The notes under the pieces were generated by a model, which saw nothing but the letters and a program-made list of their open reading frames with translations, searched no databases and was not told the DNA's origin. Below are positions 23,601-35,600 of a stretch of DNA of 60,000 nucleotides, piece by piece. The DNA is taken from positions 14,962,139 through 15,022,138 of the forward strand of contig NC_064039.1 of the NCBI RefSeq assembly GCF_932526225.1, read 5' to 3'. Numbering within the stretch: the first letter of the stretch is position 1; every line of letters begins with the position of its first letter. The position numbers and the translations under genes are program-made. This stretch comes from Nematostella vectensis (taxonomy: Eukaryota > Cnidaria > Anthozoa > Actiniaria > Edwardsiidae).

Positions 23601-26600
23601 CAATCAGATAATAAAACAATCAGAAATTATACGAAAAAGAATGTGAAAATACAATTGAGAAAAAGAAAAGAAAAACGATTTTAATGATCTGCACCAGGAA
23701 ATCTTTGAATTCTTATTTTCATACGTCACTTACCATCTTCCAAGGTTCTTGCTTGCACAGGTTCACTTTCTATCCCCAGGCCCCTGTCGGTCACCGGCGT
23801 GATCCATAGTCTATACCAGCTGAATCTCTCAAGGTCTTTAATGATAATTTCAGTTGCATTTGGTGAGACAATTTCTGTCTGGTTTTCTGTGCTCCCAGCT
23901 AACTGGTATGTTAGCTGAAATAAAGTTATCGCCAGGAAATCGTGTGGCTGTGGGAGTAGCCAGGTAACGTTGAAGCTGGTAGTACTTGAAGGTGACGCAG
24001 TGATACTTAAAGGCGGTCTTCCTGGAACTATGGAAAACATGTTACGTAATCTACCTAAAGGCGGTCTTCCTGGAACTATGAAAAACATGTTACGTAATCT
24101 ACCTAAAGGCGGTCTTCCTGGAACTATGGAAAACATGTTACGTAATCTTCGTAAAGGCGGTCTTCCTGGAACTATGAAAAACATGTTACGTAATCTACCT
24201 AAAGGCGGTCTTCCTGGAACTATGGAAACATGTTACGTAATCTACCTAAAGGCGGTCTTCCTGGAACTATGGAAAACATGTTACGTAATCTTCGTAAAGG
24301 CGGTCTTCCTGGAACTATGGAAAACGTTAACTTAGTAAAATTAATTAAAAGATCGAAAATGACTCACTGTTATCCGATATTGGCTCTATCCGTAGTATTC
24401 CGATCACTCTATGTTCATACAGGGCGGAGTACAGAGACGCAAACTGAACCATTCCAACCTGCTGTCCAAAGATGACCCCAATATCTGTAAGAACACCTCT
24501 ACTGGAGTTCCTATAAGTACAAAGGTGAGAAGACGTTACACGGAACAATATGCTTGCAACTCCTAACACTACATTTGTTACTTTACTGGTTTAGGCGGGT
24601 ATGTTAGTGTGTAATTATAAGTTGCTGTGAGATAGACGTTATAAATTCGAAGTACTTCATGAGTTCAATAAAACCACCCTTTTTAAGCAATATTTTTTAG
24701 GGGACATTTGAGGACATTTGAGGGGTTTATTTTATTTGTTATAAGTTCAGTGTAGCATCTTTTATGATTTATTATTACGTTTAGAACTCCCTTTTGTAAA
24801 GTCTAGGGTAGTCAAAGCCAATATGACATTATTTTTGCAAGAAAGGATTTCATAATCTTATTTAATTCACCTAAACGAATTGCAAATGACGTCATCAAAT
24901 ATTGAGTCATTGGTGAACAGCAAACTGACCTGTAAAAAGCACACAAAAACGGGTTAAAGTATATAATAACTCTTCCATGTATCGCTTTTCTTAAAAAAAA
25001 GATACTTACATTCGAATGAATCTGTACGCAGATTTGGGCCGAGTTGTTGGTAAACATTGTCCAATTCATATCAAGAATGACAAATGTCACATTGATGGTG
25101 GTGTCTAAAAAACATGTACACATTGTTTATTGTTTTCGTTAATGCTGTATTCCATAGAATTCCGGAAAAAAACACTGTTATGAAGATTTCAAACTAGATA
25201 AAGATTCCATCCCATGACCGAATATTGAACACTCTTACTATGGACACTATTATCACAAGCACGCGCAACCTAATAGATGTCTGTTGGTTCACTATATGGG
25301 GCCGGGTTCCTAGAAAGCTACTGACTTAAGGTTTTCAAATGCCGTATTTATCGAATTTGCCGGTGGGGGGGGGGGTGGGGGGGGGTGGGGAGTAAGTGCC
25401 ATCAGTGTCCAACCCCATGTTACGGCTCAGTTATAGTGGGTCTGGAGATTAATGTTGTTTTTTGATATCACTTACATTTCTCGAGCGTTGTCGCGGCGAT
25501 CTTCTTACTCTGTATTCCCAGCCCCCTGGACGTCATCGATCTTAACCATATCTGGTATTGTGAGAGCCCATGTAATCCCCTCACCATGGTGACCGTCGTT
25601 GAGGCGTTCAAGGTGATGTTAGTGACGTCAGACGAGGTGTTGAGCTGGTAGTAAAGCACGTAGCCGCAGTGGGAGGAATTTGAGTGATCCCACGTGACTA
25701 ATAGGCTGTCTGGACTCGGAGACATTGCGGTAACATTTTCAGCAGGTTTACCAGGTACTAGAAAAAAAAAACGCTGATTATATTTTCCGGAAAAAATTGA
25801 AATAGAATTCGACGAAAAAAATTGCGATTCCTCACATTATGTGAAATAAGATATTTTCTAAAGATCGTAGTCGAGATTCATTCTTTTATTCTCCCCTTTT
25901 TGTGGTGCATGTATGGTATTACGTTTATCTGATCATTATAATACTAGAAAAATGATGGTCAAATCATGTAAAAGCATGTAAAAAGACCCCCCGCAACTTT
26001 ACCGTTGGATTTTCATTTGCCGTTCGATATATGACAGTAAAAGTGGTACGAATTCTGAAATAACTTATAATTGTTGAATTATGCAAGCAAGCAAGACCAA
26101 GACAAGCAAGCCGCAAGACCAAGACAAGCAAGAGAAAATATTCTTACTTGTGTCACGGACTGGCAGTAGGGGAATGCTACCGAGAATTTGTCGGGTGTAC
26201 AGCGCCTCATAAAGTATTCTCCACTGGTTTGCCTCTGTATGAAGCTTGATATAAAAAATTACTAAAACGCTTGAATTTTCTATTGGACTGAAATTAAAGA
26301 AACTATATTAGCCAATACAATATGCGTTTAAAAAATGTTGCATCATGAATTAATAATGCACATAAAGCTTTTAGTCTGCTGAATTTCTACATCACTACTC
26401 CTGTGCTGCAAGGAAGAGTTTAGGGTTATCAAGCCTGAAACAACAGCGAATTTGTTATAATTGATAGGTGTAACGAAAGGGGAAAAGAAGAATTTCTACA
26501 TCACTACTCCTGTGCTGCAAGGAAGAGTTTAGGGTCATCAAGCCTGAAACAACAGCGAGTTTGTTATAATTGATAGGTGTACCGAAAGGGGAAAGGAAGA

Positions 26601-29600
26601 ATTTCTATATCACTACTCATGTGCTGCAAGGAAGAGTTTAGGGTTATCAAGCATCAAACAACAGCGAATTTGTTATAATTGATTATTAGGTGTACCGAAA
26701 GGGGAAAAGAAGAATCTTACCAAAGGCTGGCCACAACTTTACCTGAATCCATTGATTATAAGTTCCTCGATGTAAGAACTATTTTTGTACAAAATATAAA
26801 TCTGAAAAAAAGAAGAGTGATTTCAATAATTCGAAATTAAATTCCAAGAGATGGTGACAACAAAATTCTGACCTCTCTCTGAATTTGATTTGATAATGAT
26901 ACAAAATCTGCACTTGAACTGTTTGATAGGGTAGAGACCCAGCTAGTATTCCACAGGTGCAGAACAACATGAACTTCTTGAGGAATCATCCCTAAAGACA
27001 AAAAACAGCAAACTTAAAGAATGTCAACCAACCACTCCTTTGTTATTGTTTATAATTGAAAATACAACGTTTAATTTCCAAGTAAAGTTCAAAATGCCAT
27101 TCTACCAATGAAGTCTTAAGCGTTATTGATGATATTTGATTGGAAATATCTTGGTTACCCGCTTGAATTAGCCGATGGAAATGGATTCTTTGAGCCACTC
27201 GGCTTTGAGCGGAAGCAATAAAATAGCGGCGTAATTGGCCTTCTTTAAGAGTCTGCGATGGAACAATGGCGCAAACGTTTTAAGCCGGGTTTGACCGGGT
27301 GGCACTATAGTAGCCAAGGAAGGCAATTTGACCTGCCAAAAATACTGGGGAGAGGTGGGAAGGGTTGGGAAGGGATGATGACTTTGTCTAGTCAAAACGA
27401 TACAGGATGCATTCTGCCAAAAACAAAGTGCCGAGGGAGGGAGCATTTCATCCTCTTTACGTCAAAATGTACGTCGCTAAAATGGCTGACTTCTCTCTCA
27501 TGAGAAATCAACCTTATGTTATGCTACACAAACCATTTTGGGGGGGTGGGGTGGGGCTGCTAGTACCACTGCTGTCCCTGCTTTTTATGGGGGGAGGGGG
27601 TGGGAAGTAGACATGGGGATGGCTATCAAATGGGATAGGATAGGGGAGGGGTGGCTATCCAACGCTAAAAGAGACGGTTTCCCACAATCCGACCCGTATT
27701 GGTTTTTAGAATGATTTGGGAAATATCTAACTGACCCTCTTGCTTTGTGGTGGCGTTAACCCAAAGGCTTGGAGTTCCAAACCCTCTTGAAGTGACAGTC
27801 TGTACTGCTATTGTATAATTTGTAGACCCATCAAGGCCAGTTAACTGGGCGCTGTTGGTAGTGGCATTAACGACCAAGGAAAGGTTCATGCCTTGCCCTT
27901 GTACCCCGTATAATACCCTGTATCCCCACACATCCAAAAGCTTTGGATAACTTTGGGCACTTGCAGACCATATAACCATGACAGAAGTTGACGTAGTCAG
28001 GGCAACAGTTATATTCTCTGGAGGCTTAGCTGGAACTGAAATGCCAATCAGTATTAGCCTGTACAATCATAGTAAACAGCAAAAAATAACTATATGTTAT
28101 AAAAAACGAACGAAAAGAATCTGTAAACCAGGCAGGTAGATAAGTTTCAGCTTTGAACCCCAGTGCAGAAAGCACCATTTCAAGAATCTAAACGTAGCAT
28201 TCCTGGACAGCATTATGCTGTTGAGTGACGTTGTCTTGCAAAGACCTGCGAGTTGCCTTGTCAACCTTTATTTTGTACCAACAGAGTTTTATTGTGATGG
28301 AGTAACGCTATAGCTATAAGGAACAGTTTAGGGACATACACCACACAACCATGCGGCATGGTTACCAGCCAGCAAATCATCAGAAAAAATAAAATATATG
28401 AATTTTGAAAGCTAATCGTCCTTGGTATAGCACAGATTTAACCTGGTCGAGTCTAAATCGAATTGAAATTGTTTGATTTGTTTAAACCAGCAATGTAACG
28501 TCCCTGTTTATCCAAAAATACATGCGCTATTTGTACAATAAAGTTCATTTTTAGTAGAGTATATTTTAACACTTTTAGCCTCAGAGCGAGTAAAAAGTAA
28601 GGAGCTCTTACTGTTATCGAGAACTGGGATGACTGTAAGTACGTTGATCCGATGATCTCTGTAAAGCGCCCCATACAAAACATTGTACTCTGACATCGTG
28701 ACGTCAGATGCAAACAAGATGGTGAGGTTATTGTATACTTGTGAGGAAACATTCCTGAAACAAACAGAAAGCATGTAAATAGAGTGAAGGGAAATTCTAG
28801 TCTAAATGATAGCTACTTAGAATTACCAAAAGCTGTGACAAATGGCTTCTTGAAAAGATGATATATTTCTAAAAAGGTGTTGAACCTGCAAAAAGAAATA
28901 TTATTATCAACACACCAGTTTATATTTTTATATAAACTGAATATTATTTTAAAAATACAAACGGCTCAGCCTCAACTAAAAATTGGAAGTTCTTGTAAAA
29001 AAGTGAAGTTTGTTATCCTCACATTGGAAACCTTATTTTAAATAATTTCTGACAGATATTTTGAAGAGGGGCCACTATACCGTCCTCATGTCATGGAATA
29101 CTAGTCAATTCGTAAGGCATACAGATCGGTACAGTGAGCGTATACTTACGCTAGAAGTGATAAAAGAACTCTGGCTGATGAATAAACTACTGGTAGAGTT
29201 GCTGAGGTCCATATCCCATGTTAAATAAGGCAGCCGTAATGTAGCGATTATAGAGTATCCCGGCATTTCGGCTATGGAGATATTCAATTAATACAAGAAA
29301 ACGTTAATATAAAAAACAAGCGCAATGTCTATAATTAGATATTTGACATGCAGTTCCTATCTAAGGTTTAGAGTCACTGCATGCACCGAAGATGGCACGA
29401 CGGTGCATTGTACGTTACTTCATGACTATTGTCAACCCATCACACTACAGTTTATCTACGGTACCTGGGGTTCCTGATAAAAGGTACGGAAAGCAAGACA
29501 CTTCACCAACAACCACAAAGGCTTAAGGGTACTACTGCTGTAATTTTGTAACTATATTACGGACGCGTGGATATCCGTAATAATGAGAGTTGATTGTACG

Positions 29601-32600
29601 CGCGTACCCAGGATTGGCTGAGGGGGCTCGCAGTCATAGGTATCATATGAAAATAGCATAGTTTTTGAATATTTCTTAATAAGAAATGGCCAAAGGGGGA
29701 GGGGGGCACACTAGACTAAGGTCCTAAAAGTGTCCGTGAAAGTTAGGGTTTACTGTATTACGAACGCTAGACTAAGGTCCCGAGGGTGTCCGTGATAGTG
29801 AGGGTTGACTGTATTACGAACGCTAGACTAAGGTCCCGAGGGTGTCCGTGATAGCGAGGGTTGACTGTGGGTTTGTTGTGTTCTGCTCCCTGCATTTTAC
29901 AACACCCTTGCTATAACAGTCCCGAGGGTGTCCGTAATAGCGAGGGTTGACTGTGGGTTTGTTGTGTTCTGCTCCCTGCATTTTACAACACCCTTGCTAT
30001 AACAGTCCCGAGGGTGTCCGTAATAGCGAGGGTTGACTGTGGGTTTGTTGTGTTCTGCTCCCTGCATTTTACAACACCCTTGCTATAACAGTCCCGAGGG
30101 TGTCCATAATAGCGAGGGTTGACTGTATTACGGACACTAGACTAAGTTCCCGAGGCTGTCCGTAATAGAGAGGGTTGGCTATGTTACGAACGCTAGACTA
30201 AGGTCCCGAGGATGTCCGTAATAGCGAGGGTTGACTATATTACGAACACTAGACTAAGGTCCCGAGGGTGTCCGTGATAGCGAGGGTTGACTATATTACG
30301 AACACTAGACTAAGCTCCCGAGGGTGTCCGTGATAGCGAGTGTTGACTGTATTACGAACGCTAGACTAAGGTCCCGAGGGTGTCCGTAATAGCGAGGGTT
30401 GACTATATTACGAACACAAGACTAAGGTCCCGGGGGTGTCCGTAATAGTGAGGGTTGACTATATTACGAACACTAGACTAAGTTCCCGAGAGTGTCCGTA
30501 ATAGCGAGGGTTGACTGTATTACGAACTCTAGGCTAAGGTCCCGAGGGAGTCCGTGATAGCGAGGGTTGACTGTATTACGAACGCTAGACTAAGGTCCCG
30601 AGGGTGTCCGTAATAGCGAGGGTTGACTGTATTACGAACACAAGACTAAGCTCCCGGGGGTGTCCGTAATAGCGAAGGTTGACTGTATTACGAACGCTAG
30701 ACTAAGGTCCCGAGGGTGTCCGTAATAGCGAGGGTTGACTGTATTACGAACACAAGACTAAGCTCCCGGGGGTGTCCGTAATAGCGAGGGTTGACTATAT
30801 TACGAACACTAGACTAAGTTCCCGAGGGTGTCCGTATAGCGAGGGTTGACTGTATTACGAACACAAGACTTAGCTCCCGGGGGTGTCCGTGATAGCGAGT
30901 TGACAGTACACTACCAGTCTATAGCTCGTCGCGGCACGAGTCACGCCTTGCCTATCATACATACCTTTACGCCCGACAGACACCGATAAGGATCCTATTA
31001 ATGTTGGGGATGGAGTAATTGCGTCTCTCGATGCCGACGAGATGCCACTAGCAGGTGCTGTTAAGTTCACTATAAGGCTCCTTGACATAACAGAGGACGC
31101 TGACAGCCAATAATTAGAAACAGTTTTGCTCAACACTGTTGTAATCCCAACAGAGCTACTTGTTCTGTCTGAAACCGTGACGGTTGGTTTTTCTAAAGTA
31201 CTTTGCGCTGATGCAGTACTTAGATGATTGACTGTTTCCTTGGAAACGTTTAGAGTTCTTGTTGCTATGGTACTTGCTGTTTGAGTAGTTAAGGATGACA
31301 TTATCGTGTCTGTTGATCTGCCAGCACATGACTCGGAGACGTTCAACGCTAAAAGATGAAAAGTTTCTATGGATAAAATAGAACTATGATAAAAAAAGGC
31401 ACAAAAGCTATAACTAACTGGGTTACATTTTTTTTGGATAATCTGCACAATTGTAAAGTTTATTACATTACAGCAGAAAATTATTTCGGTTTCAAGGACA
31501 TCAAATTAGGGCGCTTTTTACATATTTCAGCGTATTAGGTTAGAAGGAATAATAATAAGAAAAAACTCTAAGGCAACGAAGTATTTATATAAGCAAATGG
31601 TTTAAATAGATTTAGTTATTCGTTTCTTATGCATAATTTTGCATAATTTACACATTACAAAATATGATGAATAGCGAAATGCCATTGATTTGTATGTATT
31701 AAATGGTGTCCAAAATTTTACTTTACTTTAGATTTATATAAAATTCAGCGTAGTTAGGATCCACAAATATTTATATCTTACCGCATGTCTAGATTCCTAG
31801 CTTTGTAATTTCTTACTTTTGTTTAACTCATTTTCCAGATTGCATAAACTTGGCGCCATCGGCTACGTCTAATGCTTGATAAGATTTCTTTTCATTTTAC
31901 AAAATTACAAATATATCATTACTTTCCTTGCATTCCTGACACTCTTTTCTGTAATTTCTCAGATTACCGAAATGGTCTAAAAAGCTTGCATTTATTATTA
32001 AAAGTCCAGGCGAATGGGCTGCTACGTAATAGAATTTGAAGAATCCATGTAGTCAATCTATTACATCCAAAGATTTCAATATCATATCAAATAAGCCTAT
32101 CCTTTTAAAAGGACCAAATATAAAACTAACTAAAAAAAAAAGGACTTTTGCAGATTTTTCCCCAGACATGTTGCACAGTATGAATACAACTTTAATAATA
32201 GAGTAACAATATTTTGGTCGCCAGGATTGTTGTTTGTCTTTTACAAAGGATATTATGAAAGACAATGAATACTCCCAGTAAATACAAGAAATGTCCTATT
32301 CATTTTCCCCTGTATGTTGGAAGAGACTGACAATGGCTGGATGTGGATAACAGCACCTGTTAGACTATACAATCTTGTTCCAGTCTCCTTCTGTAAATCA
32401 TCATTGCATAGATGTGGCAGGATTAAACACTTCCCGGAGACAGAAAACTGAAAGGCTCCACACTCGAATGCTTTAGATTTCGACAATTCCACACAGAATT
32501 TCGCACAGGTCTCGAGGGAAGGAATTTCAAACCATGTTCCGCGTGTTACCAAACTGGTAACGTTGTGCTGAGCTGTGAACTGTGCCAGAAAAATCTCTGG

Positions 32601-35600
32601 CAATAGTGCGACTTCATTTTCTGTGGAACAGAAAAAAATGAATTTAGCACTGCAATTCACTTACATAGGACGCGCGCTACCGTGGCCATCTTGCCATGCT
32701 ATGCCCTAAACTAACCACCGTTGATTTTGTCAAAAACACAAACAACCGCGAATGACCCTGAACGAGAAAATGCATATAGACAATATTAAAAGCACACTAC
32801 AAAAGTAGGGCATAGGTATAAACTCCGTCAAGTCAAATTTTGGCATTTTTTTATCAAACTCAAAATAAGCTGCTATTTGATATCGTTTTTAAAGTGTAAT
32901 CGGTTATAATTTTTTCCTAACATGTGCATAATAGAACTGTCATGCGTGTGTTACTCTTCGACAGAGTCATTACTCTCTTATTGTGAGCAAGGGCAATTTG
33001 GGAATAGGGAGAAGGGGTAATTGTGGCTAAAGCTGGAAAAGAGAGACGCACAACACTGGTCTCGTTTCTGCAGTTACCTGCGTCCTGACTAATTCTCGAT
33101 GGCCGGGAAAATCTGCCAACATTTAAGGCATTTCGAAAAACTTTTTAAATATCAATTCATGCGGTTGAAAAATGTTTTAAGGGTTTAAAATGCGTAGGAT
33201 AAAAGTGAAAACGAATGAATGAAAATTGAAAATTTGTGCACTAACACCGATAACCACCGCCCATCCAATATTGAATGGACAATCGTTTCTTTTTTTAAAG
33301 CGAGATGCTCAGCGAAATGGAGCGACTACACCTCCTTTTCGTTCACTGCTTTTTATTCATACTCAAACTTGGCATACAAATCCGCCCGATCTACCACGAG
33401 TCTCCCTGCTCGAACTCAGGACCCCTGGGCCTAAAGAAACAGGCGTGCCATGCCAACAGTATACTCTGCCAAACAAAAACTAAAAAGAATATGTTACACA
33501 CGTAATTTTCTTTTTATTCGCAACGCAACAAATATTGTATTGCAAGTTGCAGGAAATATTGCCTCGTCTAACATGGCGTTTACTCTTTTGTAACGGACGG
33601 TACAAAAGGTACAAGGTACAAGCAGACCCTGAATGGTTTAAAAAAAGTCATTAAAACTGGCGCAGTTATACTCTGATGAGGAAATTATCGGTTAAGTCTC
33701 CCATACTGATGGCGTAAGCCTTCAATTAGATAGCTTGATAATGAGCCTGGGTTGTGGGAATCTATCTGTGATTTACTAGTTATGATTAAGTGTGGGATCA
33801 GATAATCCTAATAACCCCACCGCAAATGCACCCATTAAAAAAAAACAAATACCCCTATTGAACACCCAAAAGGTCCCCCAAGTTGCACGTACAAACAACC
33901 AAGCCTGAAGACAGGAGCAAAGAATGGCAAAGTTAAAATAGTAAGGTTGTATTAGCTTATGTTTGTTTGATTTTTTTTTTGCATTAAGGTTCCTTTTGAA
34001 ATATGAAACAAAAAAAGTTTTTTTTTTTTGTTAGATAATCTTTTCTTGAGATATTGAAAATTGTAAGACTCTTGATTTGTCTGAAATTGCCCAATTTGGG
34101 CAAAAATTACTACTTTTTCATGATTTATGGCAACTTTGATCTACCAAAAGGTACCAAAGCTTATTTTGTTTTATATTACACAAGGAAGCTCTAGGAAAAA
34201 ATCAAGCCGATGTACGCTGACACTCCTGTGGAGTCTGAAACCATTTCAGAGGTTATAATTTTTGAATATGCAATTTCTAAGAGCGTCTCGAATTGCTATG
34301 TTTTGAATGTGCTCGCCGTGGTCGCGATTGGCGCTTTATCAGACCACGACGACCTACAGTTAACCGACGCTAAGCACGCTGGTTGCGATCTAGAGCTCAT
34401 TTTGCCAATAGAAATTATACTATTAACTATTATACTATTATACTATTAATAACTATTATGGCTACTAGTGTTATAAGTTCACCGCCAGCCTATAAGAAGT
34501 TCAGTGAACGACTGTCTCAGAGAGCATGATTTTTTTTCAATTATTCTATTATAACACGATTATAGCATAAAAAGAAATATAATAAAAAGACGGTAAAAAG
34601 ACGTTTCCTTTGCTTTTGAACAATATTTAATTTTTCGTGATTTTACAAAGCAAAGAAAATAGGATGAATTTCGTTCTGGATGGTAAGTTTCTGTCCATGT
34701 CCTTAATTTACTTGTTATTTTAGTTTTATTCGGCAAATAAATATATTATTGGGTAAATAATCACACAAAGCTTTAAAAATTTGCCGCGATTTTTTAAAGC
34801 GCGTATCGGTCCCTTTCGATAAGCTGTTGCTATGTTTTTAGCTTTTACCTTATCTTGAAAAAATATGAAGAAATGGAAGCTTGAAGAATACGATATCCGA
34901 CACACTTAATAGGCTAGCAAACAACCTCAGCGTGGAAATATTGAGGACAAATTAGCAAAAAGCAAATAGTAATACCACGAGTTTAATAACAGTGTCAAAA
35001 ATAGGATAGCTTTTTGTCGTTCGTCACTTCGTCACACGTTGAATCTGCAAACTGACTAAGAAGCTTTATCATAAGATACCTCGGCGGCGGAAGATTTCGA
35101 CGTTATAACTTGATGAAGAGATTTTGAGTGTTCCTTCTGACAACAGCTTGCTTTTTGGATTCTATTAGGGTTGATGACGAATATCTTTTAAACCGAATCG
35201 ATACGATTGGAATATGGGGAGTTCGACACATTTCCGGAGTTTAGATATATGACGGAAATTTAAGGTTGCCTAAGCTAATGAATGCATTAGTCTGCACCGC
35301 AAAAAAGGGGATTTGACACCCGTAAAACAACTACACAATAGAAAACAAAAAAATGGGGAATTAAACACGCAATGTTAAATAGAAAAATTGATTCCAATAC
35401 ATTAATGGAATTACACGATTCTTTATGCAATTTTTGCTGCATGGGAAACTGTTTCTTTGGAACACCAATTACTGAGCTGTAATTGGACCACTGGTAGTAA
35501 TAGGGCTAAAATTCGCCATGTCTAGCTAGCGAGTGTTTAATAAGCTTTCTTTTAATTCAAAAGTTCATAAAACCCCAAATTTTTTTAAAATCTGCATCCA

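Noticed and set aside
23970-24335. Plus-strand repetitive frame (GGLPGTMKNMLRNLPK repeats)
   Set aside because: It is the antisense of the 48-bp acceptor minisatellite.
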